Source: Mucor racemosus (lineage: Eukaryota; Mucoromycota; Mucoromycetes; Mucorales; Mucoraceae). Taken from it: a stretch of 64,000 bases of DNA. The translations under genes and the position numbers were made by a program. The notes under the pieces are model-generated. The model did no database searches. It worked only from the letters and a program-made list of their open reading frames with translations, and was not told where the DNA came from. The stretch's first letter is position 1. Every line of letters starts with the position of its first letter. Positions 37,962 through 52,644 of the stretch are shown in pieces. The DNA lies in NCBI GenBank assembly GCA_027405735.1, contig JAPEHQ010000007.1:2691001-2755000 (forward strand). Reading direction: 5' to 3'.

Positions 37962-38000
<39 letters not shown>

Positions 38001-40318
38001 ATCGCTCAACATATTCCTTTTTACCATAGTTTCAATCCAAACGAAAACACAAGGTGACGTGCGTTTATTGTAATAATACTAACAAACGATATATTTTTCC
38101 CACTCATTTTCATCCCTTTTTGCGTTACATTGCAAATCAATTAAGTTTCTTGCAAAAATAAGAGCATGCCTTTGATTACTCTTTTATATATAGTGGTTTG
38201 AACTTGATGTTAGTACGACATGGTAGGTGCGCACATTATAATTTATACATTGTCGTTGAGAAAAAATAGGGGGTTGCAATGATTTTGTTGCCTTTTTTCG
38301 TCCGTCTTTTGCCCAAATGTGCGCTATAATGCCTTTTTTGGGAATTGAACATTCAAATCTTTCAGGGCAAAATTGACATTTTCATTATACAATTTACAAA
38401 TAAGCTATACAGAATTTTATTTGTTTATTTAGATCTTGATTTACAAAGAATGTAAAGAATTAAAGTATATGTATATCTTTTTTTATACCGATACGGCATA
38501 TAAATCATTGTGCGCGCTAATATACTAAATCCCGTTATTGCATGCAAATAATCAGAAACATCTTTTTTTTTTGTTTTTTACCATCAAACAATTAAATTGA
38601 AATAACAATGCACATCATAAAACTGAAGAATTCAGAAGGTTTTAATTCCTCTAAAAGCGTGCAATACGATGTACGTCCCTTGTAAAAACTCGAAAAAAGA
38701 AAAGTTGCATGATGTACCACACGCATAATAATTCCCCTCGATTATCAAGGAATTCTTAGTAAAGAATGGATCATGATTTCTGCAATAAATTTACATGTGC
38801 CAATTTAAAAAAACTAGATTCTGCATATTCAGGAAATAAAATGATTTAAATATAATTGCATTGATTTAACTAAAAGTAATCTCAAATGGCATCATTTGCC
38901 CATTCACAAAAAAAAAAATATTGCCTTTCAGGTGTATAAACAAATATCTAAAGAAGCTTCTAACCTTAAAATAGCCTTTATTTCTTTGAAGAGAATATTA
39001 TATACTACCCACAATACTATAATTACTACATCATTACCAAAATATGCACCCTTTCTTCATATTTGACAGAATTAGACACTCAAAAACAGGACAAATTAAT
39101 TTTAAATCCCGACTTCTGGCAAAGCATTCTGAAAATCAAAAAATGTCAAATTTGAATTTTTCAATCAAATTTCTCTATATTTCTCAAAATATTTCATACA
39201 AAGTATGTAAAGCATATTAATTAATATGGTCATTAATTTTTCTTGCGGTTTTATTGATGTAAATTACAAAAATATTTTGCACTAAATATTTTGAGAAATC
39301 ATCAGAAATTCAAAAATACGTTTTTCGAACAAAAGTCTGTTTTCTCAATAACTAATTTGCAATTAAACAATTTCAAAGTATGCCAGTATTTGATATAAAC
39401 ATTTTCGACTTATAAATACCATAGTAAAAAATCCCGTTTTTGGGGAGAAAATTCGCATTGAATGATTTTCATCGATTTGGACGCATGATTGTAAGGGTTG
39501 ATGGTCGATTTTCATCATGTTTTTCATGTCCAAGAAAATCCAAACCAATACACTGGGAAGTAAGTATGGGATGTGAAAAATGGTTTGAGGGTGTTCTGAG
39601 CTTGTGAAACAGCCAAAAATCGTTAAAATTTGCCCATACAAATTTGCTGATCCTGAGTGATTTAAGCAATAAATCTTTGGTTTGCGGTAGCATACTTGTA
39701 TGAAATGAATGAAGTAATTGCTTGCTACTGATTGCCGAAGCCAATATATATATATCTATGTTGTATTTGCATTTGTAGTTGACTTTGAATTGGTTACTAA
39801 TGAGCCAATGGTATCTGCTACCAAAGTAAAGAATAGTATAATTTCAAGTTTTAAGGTATTCTTTAGCCACATAACTTGAATATAAGACAAGGTTAACGAT
39901 GTTTGAGATTACTCTTGTAAATTTATACTTGCTTCAGGAATTTTTTGTAGAGAGAAAAAAGTGATAATAATTTACGTATTTTCAGTTCTAAATGTTTTTA
40001 AAATGAGACGTTTTTATCAGATTATGTGGTATAAATGGGCTTCCATGCACCATTACTTTATTGTTTTCTATTGCAATACATTAATTTTTGGTTTCTTATG
40101 TTGAATTCAACTTTTACATATTGTGGTTTTCTATTTCTGGCAGCATTTTCATTGATTTATCAATAAACCGATGACCATCTTGATATTTTCATGAATCTTA
40201 TTACCCAATTGGATGTGAGCAACAAATTTATTGAGTGCAAAACAAATTGCAGCAGAGGAAAAATATTTTCTTTTCTCTTCTACTACCTTCTACTGTTGAA
40301 TAGAAATTATATAACAAT
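37876..40318. other. Spacer between divergent HSF and SRP54 genes
   Basis: The upstream regions of both genes. A CA tract, a G run and a long GA tract (about 37964-38000) lie next to the HSF start. Around 39180-39299 a perfect 15-bp inverted repeat (TTTCTCAAAATATTT / AAATATTTTGAGAAA) brackets ~90 bp. A minus-strand frame at 39363-39744 has no recognisable features. No other gene is supported. Confidence 0.5.
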
Positions 40319-42168
<1,850 letters not shown>

Positions 42169-42270
42169 CAATAATCAAAAAAATTTACAAATATATAATA
42201 AACATCTTTTCTGTATAAATTTTCTTTTAAACATGTAATATTGTATTTTTTATTATTTCTAAGTTTACTG

Positions 42271-43608
42271 TTAAAGATCGCCAATGTATCTCCATGAATG
42301 ATCATCAAAAGTATTGACAAATTTGTTGTTACTATAAATTGTGATAAAATTCTTTAAATCACCAAATAATTCTGCAGAGGATAATTTTTCAAAATATTTA
42401 GGTGTCCAAGTTTCTTCATCGCCACGCTCTTTACGAATAGCCCTTTGTTCATTCTCAATCTTAATTTTTTCAGTAGATGCTGTAGCATAATCTCCAGCTT
42501 TAATTGCTTCAGAGACTTTTTGCCAAATCTTTTGTGATTCCAAACCGGTTTGTTCAGAAATTGGCTTAACAAGAACAGGAGGTCTGGTATTTTCTTTAAC
42601 ATCGAGAAAAGCCTCAGCAGTTTGCGCATCTTTTTTGATTGTCGATTTACCTGACCATTGACCTTCAATAATAGTTGGCGTCTTCAATTGTGATATATGG
42701 CGAACACTTGCTTTAAAACGATGAACTTTTCCATAAATCCAACCTTTTGTTGTATATTCAATTGCAGCATGAAACCCCGTGGAAGATTGAATATAGGATG
42801 TACCAAATAATTCAACATAAGGAGCTATCAAATTGTATTAATTTTTGCCTTTTATATAATGATCTTATTGTAAATCCCTATAAAACTTACCAGCATACCA
42901 AATACCCTGTACTGAAATAGAAGGCAGTGAAAAAAGATATTTTTCGCCATGCTGCCTCATTTCAAGCATACAATAACCAATTTGATCTACTAGCATTCGT
43001 GTACCAGAAAATCGAGTCTTTTGCGCATCATTGACAGTAATAGATACACCTGAGATCTTATTTTCAATTATAAAAGCAGATACAGGAGGATGATGAGAGA
43101 CCTGTTCGCAAATGGCTCGGGTACCATTCTCCCAACTACAGAAAAATTGCTCTCCGAGAATTGGGTTGAATGGTTTCTTTTCCCATTCACCTGCAGGTAT
43201 ACGACTAGCAAAAGAGCCATTCAAAGCGGTAATAAACCATTTTATAACATTATAAAAGCGTTCCTCTTCAGTTGTACCTTTACCAGCTTCAGCCAACTAA
43301 ATATTCTATTACTCAACTGTATCATTAGATTATTGTTTGATATGAAACACTTACATAATCAGGTTGATCAGCCCAATACGAACTGTGATATATCAGGTAA
43401 AAAGAAAGAATTTAATGTGATTTGATTGCTGCCATTTACATTAATCATTCACTTACGAGTATTCTAATAAACTTTCTGGAGCCAAAAAGAAACTTGGACA
43501 TGTCAACTGTGATAAATCGCCAGTAAATGAAGATAATGTCTTTAGAAAAGAGTTGAAATTTGATTTTTGATCAGCTGGAATAGATTCAAGTCTGTTGGTT
43601 TCTGCCAT
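42271..43608 (-). CDS. Oxysterol-binding protein homologue, Kes1/Osh4-like
   Basis: Cytosolic lipid-transfer protein predicted to exchange sterol and PI4P between membranes. Four exons (43608-43457, 43382-43355, 43296-42891, 42824-42271) give 379 residues, one of them only 28 nt. Only the ORD domain is present, without PH or ankyrin modules, as in Kes1. The lid-like start has LTCPSFFLAPESLLEYSSYW, then KPFNPILGEQF, the family fingerprint EQVSHHPP (124-131), GTSYIQSSTGFHAAIEYTTK, and near the C terminus TWTPKYFEKL. The stop lies 102 bp from the SRP54 stop, tail to tail. Confidence 0.95.
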
Positions 43609-45311
43609 GATGACACAGTTGAAAGAAAAGAGGGAAGAGGTGTATTAGAAATTGGCATTTCGAAGATGTTGATACAATTCATCGGATGTCAAATATTCCA
43701 ACACATTTGTTCAACAAAAATTATCAGCTCTTTAAACCAACTCCTGTATCTTTTTATATTTCAAAAGAACCGATACATTATCCTAATAAGTTTTCAGTTA
43801 TCATCTTTAGAACCATTTACATGCATCGGTAGCTTAAGTAACCAGAGATAATACCTCAATATCGTATTGAAGATATCTTTACTTAAATATTTTTCAATGC
43901 GTGAAACGTGGCACACACCTGAAAATAACATTTTGAACATCCGAGTTACAGCTGTCAATGGGCCCGCTCATGTTGTAGAAATCAGTTCATATGTGTACAT
44001 GAGCAATGACTGAGAAGCACTTTTCATTACTACCATCAACTCACATTTACTATAGCAAAAAAACTACTTCCATTGTTTATTTTTGTAGACAGTTGTTGTG
44101 ATCCCTGCTTGGCGATTGTGGCAACTTAAAGTATATCATTTCAAAGGCGATATGTTTTAACACATGTCAAGAGGTGAAGCGTATTAAATATAAACAGAGC
44201 CAGCTGCATGATGTTTAATGACTTTTTGTTTTAACAGATATGGAGCTAAAACATCAAACTGAAAGAAATTCAGGTATATAATATATATCAATAAATGTGA
44301 ATTCAAGATTCATCTAGATCACAACTAAATTCTAAATGACATATGCGGACTTTATCTATTATGTTTTGAGACGAATGTCAAAAATCATGATGGATTTCTT
44401 ACTTCCTTGATGTGATAACAGTTAAAAAGATGCCAAACTATTTCAATCGTATTTGTTAAGTGTGATACTCGGATACAGTATTACTGTTGACCATTTAATA
44501 AAAACAACTTGTTTAGCAAAACAAAAGGTTTACGATTTCGTGTTTTTTTTCTATTACATATATATAACGTTTAAGGCATATACGATTTCCGAAATCAATA
44601 TTGGATATGCAAAGTTTTCGTAAACATAGATGGAAAATACACTGTGCTGTAATTTGATTATACACAAAGAGTGTTTATATATATACTTAAAGATAGCCAG
44701 CTAAAATACAATTTGAACTAGATATATTTATTTAAGTATTTTTATAAGGAAAAAAGGATGAAGATGTCAAACTATGAGTATAAAGATCAGGTATTTATAT
44801 GCTTTAGGAGCGTGGATATAAGATATAACATTCCATAGTTAAATCTTGATTCCATAAGTTGGAAGACCAGTTGTAGGAGGTTTTGATGGGAATAGATTGA
44901 CCAGAACCAGTTCCGACAAAGAGGAAGTAAAGTTAAGTAGATGGAATATTCTTTGATGATTGATTAGACAAGATAATATTCTTTATAACGGAACGAGCCA
45001 ATGTGAATCTCAGGTACAGATTTACATTGAAACAACTTAAATAATACCACATCATCTTAGACTAAATATAATATATAATATAATCACTTTATCTTGTTCC
45101 ATAAATGAAATAAGTTTATAGGCATCATTCCTCAATGTTTATAGCTCTAATGGTTATGTATAGATAATCTATTAAGAACTTATGATAAACAATGCCTTTT
45201 GTGCTCATTATTAACATTATATAATCAAGCTCCATATTTAGTCAGTATCCTAAACAAAGAAGATATCTGCTTACTTAATTCGGTAATTGTCATGCTCATA
45301 TATGATGTTTT
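43609..45311. other. Gene-free spacer
   Basis: Upstream region of the OSBP gene and further AT-rich DNA. No supported ORF, RNA or repeat was recognised. The frame at 43567-43851 (+) is the antisense of the OSBP start. Confidence 0.5.
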
Positions 45312-45784
45312 CGCTGATTTAGCTCTATTTCTAATTTTAAAATGGTTTGCCGAGCCATAGAAACCACTAGGGAAAACTGAGCGCTCGATTCTTATGATTT
45401 AATCAGCAAATCAACAGAATACTAAAATTATATCTCTGGATACTGTTACAGCTGTAATGTATATTTTAGAACTTGCAACCCATTTGGATCAATATTAATT
45501 TATTTTAAGCATTTTTCCAGTTACAAATTCCTTTCAAGCCGAAGAAAAGACGTTTTTCCTCAAAAACGGGTCCAAAAATCCTTCAAAAACAGCTGTTAGC
45601 TAATGAAATTAAAATATGCTCTTCATAAATCTACTATGCATTAAATTAAACTTTAAATTTAATTTTGAGCCATTATTTGGATCTATAAAATTTTTTAAAG
45701 AATATCTGAAACAATCCATTATATGAAATAGTTTAAACAAGTACGAGTTTTCATTTCTTCATTTCCACAGCAAATTGAGGAGGT
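45312..45784 (-). repeat. Dispersed repeat, inverted partner of 16865-17340
   Basis: On the minus strand the order is CCTCCTCAATTTGCTGTGGA, AACTCGTACTTGTTTAAACT, AACAGCTGTTTTTGAAGGAT, ACAGCTGTAACAGTATCCAGA and GAGCTAAATCAGC, matching the other copy. Divergence is moderate and includes indels. Confidence 0.7.
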
Positions 45785-46106
45785 TAAATCTTTTGCAATA
45801 ATTATGTGGATCAACACTAGAAGTACCTGCCATTGCACCGGGAGGACTTCTGGATCCATATTCATTGAGAACTGGTGAGCTTACTGACCTTAGTAGGCAT
45901 AAATGAAATTTCAAAAGGGTCTATATGCTGCAGATAATCCTGTCAAAATGTTGCACTTTTATTAACAATATATCCTTAGATGTATTTATATTCTTTAATT
46001 GTAACTACTACTAGGGCTTTATTATCTAAGAATATGATGTAAATCAATAGTCTGCATTGATTTACTATAGCACCAATTATAGACTGAGATCTTGGATATG
46101 AGACTA
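45785..46106. other. Short spacer between repeats
   Basis: Nothing recognised between the dispersed repeat and composite repeat copy B. Confidence 0.4.
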
Positions 46107-47425
46107 AAACCCTGCTAAATTGCACATTTCAGCCAATGTAAAAGCAGCTTTGCAGCGCCTGAACTATAAACTAAGCAAAATAGGCAATATATTTTACTAT
46201 AATAGAAACATAAAATTTTCAACTAGAAAAACCGTCTGTCATATCATACATTCATTAAAAAATTGCAAAAGCGAGTCGGCAGAGCAACGCCGTAATTGAG
46301 CATAGCAAGATAGAACGGCTAAGTCTCTTATGCTATGGTATATCTAAGTTTTAAATAAAAATGCGTTTTTTTTTTTTACTTTTCTTATATTTAATCATGT
46401 ACGGTTTGAAAATTCAGATTTTGTAGCGGACATTTTCGGGACTCATTTTATCCTTACTAACACTCATGATTTAGATCAAAAAACAGAAAAATTAAATTTT
46501 GATACCAAAATCAACGTTTAAATATACTACAATGTGAGAGAAAGTTGTAGCCATAACTAATACACATTTTATAAAAGCTTAATATTAAATGTTAAGTAAT
46601 GAAACTTTGTACTTTTGCCCCAAAAACGGTTTTTTGGTTAAAGGATTTTCATATAATATTCTGAAATAGAAAGGTTTAATATTTTTTATTGAGCAAATAG
46701 AGCGCTAAATTCTGCATATGTGTATATTTTTTGTTTTTATAATTGGTAGTATAATTAATTCTAGATTTGCAAAACCAAAAAAAAAAATTAAAAAATGTCA
46801 AAATTGATGATCTGGACAAGAATAATTTTTAAAATTAATATTCCGCTTATAAGCTCTGTAAGTCTTAAAAATAAGAGATTTTATAATACTTGAGAACTTT
46901 TTCAAGAATTTACAATGCTGTACCCACTGGATTCAAGCTTATTACTGTAAACCTTTATACATGTTAATATTGTGTGGTAGTTTATTCGATGATAATATAG
47001 TCTTACTTTATAGTTATTGCGCTAGACGTGATTTACATTTAGTTTTATTCTTACATTTCCAATATTATAAACATAAACATAGCCATCACTGGAACCTATT
47101 GCCACCTTTTTATCCTTTTTGTCCCAAACCAATTTATTCAATGCTTTACCAGAACAAACTTACTTTTGACATATAAAAATTGATTTATTAGTAAAATAAA
47201 TTATTAATAACAAGCTAATAAGTAATACTGTACTTATGGTGTACCTTTGAGAGTTGGTAGTGGTATACAAGTCAACATCTCTCTCGTTTTCATCTCCTTG
47301 GCTGTTGTTGGCCACTAAATAGAAACAAATATTTTTTAGAAACTAAATAGATTAACATAAGTTTATTCATTCATTCAAATCAAATGAAAACTATACATAC
47401 TTTTATAATCACCAATTTTTCAGCA
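46107..47425 (+). repeat. Composite dispersed repeat, copy B (5'-truncated)
   Basis: Starts at ACTAAAACCCTGC, corresponding to about 10345 in copy A, so the GCATAA-rich front part is absent. The leader, the ORF start (MLILCGSLFDDNIVLLYSYC at 46961) and the antisense dynein fragment follow in the same order as in copies A and C. It ends directly at an LTR-like unit (47427). Confidence 0.75.
47051..47315 (-). pseudogene. Dynein intermediate chain fragment (copy B), two exon pieces
   Basis: Minus-strand reading gives an upstream piece (VANNSQGDENERDVDLYTTT), a GTACACC donor, an intron-like spacer, and a WD40 piece (ALNKLVWDKKDKKVAIGSSD, then GYVYVYNIGN) followed by a GTAAG donor. The pieces do not join cleanly in frame, and the rest of the gene is absent, so this is a captured fragment. 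Confidence 0.62.
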
Positions 47426-47426
47426 G

Positions 47427-48685
47427 TGTCGTATATTTTCAGGATTGATAAATAATACTTAAAGAAAAATACAATTAAAAAAGAATGAGTAATGAATCAG
47501 TTCTTCAACTGTATAATAAAAACAGTATATCGTTTACTTAGATATAAAAGTATGGCCTTTTATATTGATTTGACATTAAATTCCTGAGGTGTGAGTTAAT
47601 AAGGCACTATTGAACCAATATTAGATTTGTTTGATAGTAATCTATGAATTGAAATGGACCAATCATAATTTAACCATTCTTAAAGGGCTTGTGAGTTCTA
47701 TTGTTTCGATGCTGTGCTAAATGTGCTTGGATGTTGATGTTGCAGTGAAATTACATACTAAAAACGCTTGATAAAAATAAAACAACCTAAATTCCAAGTG
47801 TCGCTCATAAGATATGATGCCACTTGAAATGTGAACAACAATAATAAACAAACGCTTCAATTGAACACAATAACAAACGCATGCTAAAAATATGAAATGC
47901 CTTTTTGAACCATACATGTCGCGTAGATGATTACACCCTTGATCACGGTGCAATCAATTACACAAATGACATATATATCAAAACAGGATTCTATCCAAAT
48001 CAATAATAATAATAAACAAAGATATCAATTTAGTCAACTACTCATCTATATCGAAGTTGCACTATCAATATAAATAAGATTCAAGCATATAAAAACTACC
48101 CCTTAAAAATCAAGGTTACATAAAATAGATATAACAGAAATAAACAAAACAACCATTTCCCAAAAGGTCGATATTGTCACACTTGACATACAATCCCTTA
48201 TGGTCAATGCTCTACACAATTTACTCCTTAAAATATCAAATCAATAACAATGTACTCAAAACTGGAAGATTACTAAATATACATCCATTCAAGTCTGATG
48301 GTATCTAAGTTCTCCAAATCACTATAAATACCCTCATACTTTTCAATTATTTTAACTCTTCAGAAATCTTTTGTAATAAAAACTTTAGCTGATTATAATT
48401 GTATTTCTACTGCTTTTATTTTTATATTTTTTTTATTTTAGTAAATAACATCGTCATTTACTGCAGATTTAATAGCTACTTGATTGGTTGACCGCTGGGA
48501 TGAAATAATATGGTGTCATAATTGAGATCCAAGCGTTCTTGGTAATTACTGGGTTAAACTTAGTACGTTAGGAGTTTGTTATATCCGATATTAAAACTTT
48601 GCGCTTCAATACATGTCGTAGTCAATAGATTGTAATAAGATATATTGATACTGTAGAAGGTGATAACATATAGTACTTGGTGGCA
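47427..48685. repeat. LTR-like unit, third copy, split by a MITE
   Basis: It begins TGTCGTATATTTTCAGG and ends ACTTGGTGGCA like the copies at 12982 and 16336. After GGATGTTGAT the match stops, resuming at about 48466 with GATTTAATAGCTACTTG. The intervening 727 bp is an inserted element. Relative to the retroelement leader, this unit has the opposite orientation from that at 12982-16855, so it is likely a solo insertion. Confidence 0.7.
47739..48465. mobile_element. Non-autonomous DNA element (MITE-like) inserted in the LTR-like unit
   Basis: Ends are TTGCAGTGAAATTAC and GTCATTTACTGCA, an imperfect inverted repeat with core TGCAGT(G)AAAT. The uninterrupted paralogous site reads GTTGATTTGATAG; here GAT appears on both sides, suggesting a 3-bp duplication. 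The interior has no transposase. It shares ends and subterminal text (TTTTATTTTTATATTTT) with the element at 48686. Confidence 0.62.
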
Positions 48686-49351
48686 GCTGCAATGAAATGA
48701 CACCTTTTATAGACCAAAGTCGCCATTGTCGTTTCAGAAAAATAACTGATCTCGATTCGTACATGAATCTCGCTCCATAAGGACTGAGTTCCAATAACAT
48801 CCCAATAAGCATAACGAGGAAACTCTATATTGCTGGTGCCTGTAAAAGGAAGTATTCCTGATCAAAATACAACCTTCTACAACACGACACCTATGATATA
48901 AAGCTGTACTGATTTTGCATTAATAATATATTCCAAAACTCCTGCTCATAAAATCGCAGTTGCAGTAATTCTAGATAAGAAATCATATCCCATAAAAATA
49001 AGCTCAGTTGCATTTTAAATTATAATTGGAATGTTGAAAGATCAACATCCATCTAATGATATTCTATCGTATCAAACAAAGTATCAACATCTCAACCAAG
49101 TATCTTATAAAAGAATGTCAACAAAAGACATTATGATTGAACACATGTAAAATAGGCATCAACACACAAACATCGACTATTTTACAATTCTTATAAATAT
49201 AGCATACTTTATGAAGATATCATTCTTTTTTTCTTCAGATTTCTTTTAATCACAATAAAACCGTGGAAAGACTATAACTGTATTTATCAACGCTTTTATT
49301 TTTTTATTTTATTTTTCGTTTTTATAAAATTACTTCAATTTTATTGCAGCA
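48686..49351. mobile_element. Second MITE of the same family
   Basis: Bounded by GCTGCAATGAAATGAC and CAATTTTATTGCAGC, an inverted repeat related to that of 47739-48465; the 3' parts also align (GACTATAACTGTATTTATCA versus GATTATAATTGTATTTCTAC). It abuts the end of the LTR-like unit; GCA flanks both ends, though the exact edge is ambiguous by a base. Non-coding. Confidence 0.58.
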
Positions 49352-49733
49352 GCATACAACATAGTATATGATTCATATTTTTGCCAATGGTCACTATTCC
49401 GAAAAAAAAAGCCGAGCAATCTCCGGAAGCGGCCATTTAATGATATTTAGAAGCTTTAAACCTCTAGAAAAAATCACCGGACAGCCCGGACGAGGTTGTT
49501 TAAATATTCCAAGCAGGTATAAAGATGCAGGTATCGAAATTTCATACGAAAATTAAGGTTCGACTGTATTGCTATTAATTATTCAAAGGCTTATTTTAAG
49601 TAATAAAGTATAAATACACCCTACAACATTATTAGCATGCTAATAACGGATTTATCTTGAAAAGTATAAGATGATACAACTAGATTCAAAAAAACCCCAT
49701 AAAATCACAAATTTAAAGGATTTATATATAAAA
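49352..49733. other. Spacer with a possible pogo-like element end
   Basis: No gene is supported. Around 49545-49570 the sequence ATTAAGGTTCGACTGTA resembles one end of pogo/Tigger-type elements (CAGTCGAACC with TA), but no partner end was found. Confidence 0.3.
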
Positions 49734-50099
49734 GCACTACGGCCGACCTGTGCTGCACAAGATGATTTTTTTGTGCTTAGGTGGGCTGTACACTATAGCC
49801 TTATGAGTTGTTGCACCACTGAATAATGGCTAAAAAGATAACAAGATGCACATGGGCATAACAAAAGAAACTGCACACACGAGCATAACGAAACGCCTGT
49901 ACTGTATGTGCAGAATTATATATTCTGTACGTGCGCATAACGTTAATCCCATGTGTGCATAATAATAAAATTTGACCATGAGCATAATGAGCTAATTGTT
50001 TGGGCACAAATTGGCTTGTACCTGAGCATCGTACTGTTCTCAAAATTCCATTGCATTTTTTGTTGGAATATGTTTTTAAATTATATTTACTTTTATTAA

Positions 50100-52644
50100 C
50101 AAGTAGAGATTACCCCGATCAGCCCATTTGGGCCGACCATTTAAAAATAAATTTTTCTCCACAAAGACTATATATCAAATAATGATTAAGTCTGCCATGA
50201 GAAGACAGTGTTTCTCTATACGATCTTTTTTGTTTTTTTCAAAAAAAGTGATAAATGAGCCATTAATCGTCCATCTTGTGAAGGCTGTTTTTCAAAAATT
50301 GAGTACGCCCATTTGGGCCGACTTTTTAGACAGTTGGTATTCTTGAAAGTTAGGACAATTTTATTTAAAAAAATTAATAGAAATATACTTGCAGTTACAA
50401 AGAATTATTTACATGTTGTTGGCGAGCCCAAACGTCCTGTAAATGTGCAGTATAGCACGATTTACACATAGGTGTATGTGGGTCGCAGCTACACGATTTT
50501 TCCACTCTTGTACCACATAAGCCAGAACGATAGCAACTGGCACATCCTAATCTGATGCGTTTTTTACCATCCTCTCCTTTCATGGTGACATATGAATGCG
50601 TTCCACAACTTCTAAGTACTCTTTGGTCATTGGAAATCGACTCAGTGGCATCAGGGCCACGAGCCAACTCCTCACAATGCGAAAGAAGGGTCCAAGCCAA
50701 AGTATCCTTGAAGGAACTATGGGATATTTCCCCATCTTTTGCGAATACTCGAAAAGAGCTAAACGCATTAGCTTCACAGATACCCAAAAAGAAGCCGAAG
50801 AAACGCATCTCCCACCTTTCAGTGGAAATGATATCGTGGTAAGAAGTCATATTATCACGAAGATTGTTGGCAGCATCAACGGAACCTAGTATTGCGATCA
50901 TCAGTATATGCTTTTAATGTACGCAAAATATCTACTCACTCTTATGAGTCTCATACTCATCTACTACAGCAGGTCGTCTGATAGTTACTTGTTGACCATC
51001 ACAGCCTACAAATGTTTTTTGACCTGACATAATTGTAGTACCACACGACGATACAAAGGCCTTAACCTTCTTATCGCGATAGGCACATACAAAGATTCTA
51101 CCATTACTAAGGTCGTTTTTCATCATCGTGTAATGACTACCATGAGCCTCTTCCACTTGCTCTACGATATCAGTAGTAGGCATACCTCGGGGCCAGTAAC
51201 GACGCTTTGTTACCTGCATGATGGAATATAATCCAAGATTAGATAACATTGTTGTCATCTCTGGTGACCCAAACCAAGAATCCGCAATCACGGTGCGACC
51301 ACTACCAAACCAAGGTTTTACCAGGCGTTTGACAGTTGCTGTCAGCTTACGCATACCAGCATCATTATCATACTCCTTAGGTTTAGGATCGCCTACAGTA
51401 TCCATACGTACAATGCAGAAAGTGTGGTGGTCAGCCAATGTTTTGAATTCTTGACCGATGGGGTGAGGCTTTCTTGGGACCTTTTTCAAGTTGGGCATTC
51501 CAACACCTAGCCATTGATTCATTGACTCATCAATTACCAAATACTTACCAGGTTCTAAACAAGCTGCCATGTGACTGTTGAATGCATCAATGGTTGAGCG
51601 AATCTGATACAAAGGATCAAGCTGTTGTTTTTCAGCAGAGTGGACTTCAAAACAATGCATGCGCATAATATCATTAAATCGTTTGAACGACATATATCTC
51701 GAGAAGTTGATGCTCATCATAAAATGACTTGATCCTTGTCTCCAATATGCCTTACGGTCTGAATGTTTAAGTACTGTCATGACAGTGAGGAGCGCAATCC
51801 ACATCAAATACTCATTGAAAGTAAGATCAGACCAAGAATTGTTAACATTTCTTGCATGAATGTTGATGTTACCAATGATGCGATGAAAGTGGGCCAATGG
51901 TAAAAAAAACAAGAAATATTCCAAGGGAGTGGCATATTTTGCATTGGATAACATTAGTTTTGCTTTCTCATTTTGATAACTTACATTACAAAGCCTGTTA
52001 TCAATAAAAACTTCTCCAGCACTCCATCCTTCAGCAGGAGTCAAGTCAATCTCAACATCTTCCTCTTCTTCTTCCTGAATAGCGTCTTCCAGAAGGTCCT
52101 CGCTCGCGATGGGTACATTAACAACCTCTGGAGCTACTGTACTTTCGGAAACAGGGACTTCAACAGGACCAAGATACTTGATACAACCTTGCTTAATGGT
52201 CAATGTAATACCTGGTACCTCGTTCAAGACAACATCATACAGAACTCTGTTGTTGACCTCTGAACGGCCAGTTGTCACTCCCTTGAAGCTCAAAAGGGGT
52301 GTATTCCAATCGTACTTATCGCGTAAGATGCTTTCAGCCTCTACGTTGTTGATGAAACGTTTGCTTATTGATACAAGTACGTTAATAGCGAGTTTACTGT
52401 TAGCGGGAGGCATGACTTTCAGATTTTTGAATATAAATTAGGGAAACTTTAAAAGCAAAATTTAATAAATAGTAAATAATGAAAATAATTTCAAACAAAA
52501 AAAAAATATCAATGTATGCCCTGAACTTCTGAAGCCAAATACGAGATTTTAAAAAATCAAATTCCCTTCCATTCAAAAACGTTGATTTATTGTCGGCCCA
52601 TTTGGGCTGAATCGGCCCAAATGGGCTGACCTAATTCCAACTTG
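50100..52644 (-). mobile_element. piggyBac transposon, complete, TTAA target duplication
   Basis: TTAA sits at 50096-50099 and 52645-52648. The ends are CAAGTAGAGATTACCCCGAT and the complement of CAAGTTGGAATTAGG..., followed on both sides by the subterminal motif CAGCCCATTTGGGCCGA, which recurs at 50307-50322 and again inverted at 52592-52629. Copy A of the host repeat (cttttaTTAAtatag near 9575) shows a closely related unoccupied site. The single gene inside is intact, so the element could be autonomous. Confidence 0.95.
50395..52413 (-). CDS. piggyBac-type transposase (DDE_Tnp_1_7)
   Basis: Two exons (52413-50940 and 50885-50395), joined across a 54-nt intron, give 654 residues with no stops. 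The catalytic acidic residues expected in piggyBac are visible: first Asp in YLVIDESMNQWLG, second in VIADSWFGSPEMTTML, third in ETHKSSVDAANNLRD, the last spanning the splice junction. The C terminus carries a cysteine-rich cross-brace region (CASCYRSGLCG, CSCDPHTPMCKSC) like the DNA-binding domain of piggyBac transposases. The N-terminal ~110 residues are less conserved and end in an acidic stretch (EDAIQEEEEEDVEIDL). It executes cut-and-paste transposition at TTAA sites. Confidence 0.93.

Noticed and set aside
43567..43851. 94-codon plus-strand frame
   Set aside because: Overlaps the first OSBP exon on the other strand and has no protein-like features.
49545..49570. Pogo/Tigger-like end (GGTTCGACTGTA)
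   Set aside because: Only one end could be found and no transposase remains, so it is recorded only as a possible relic.
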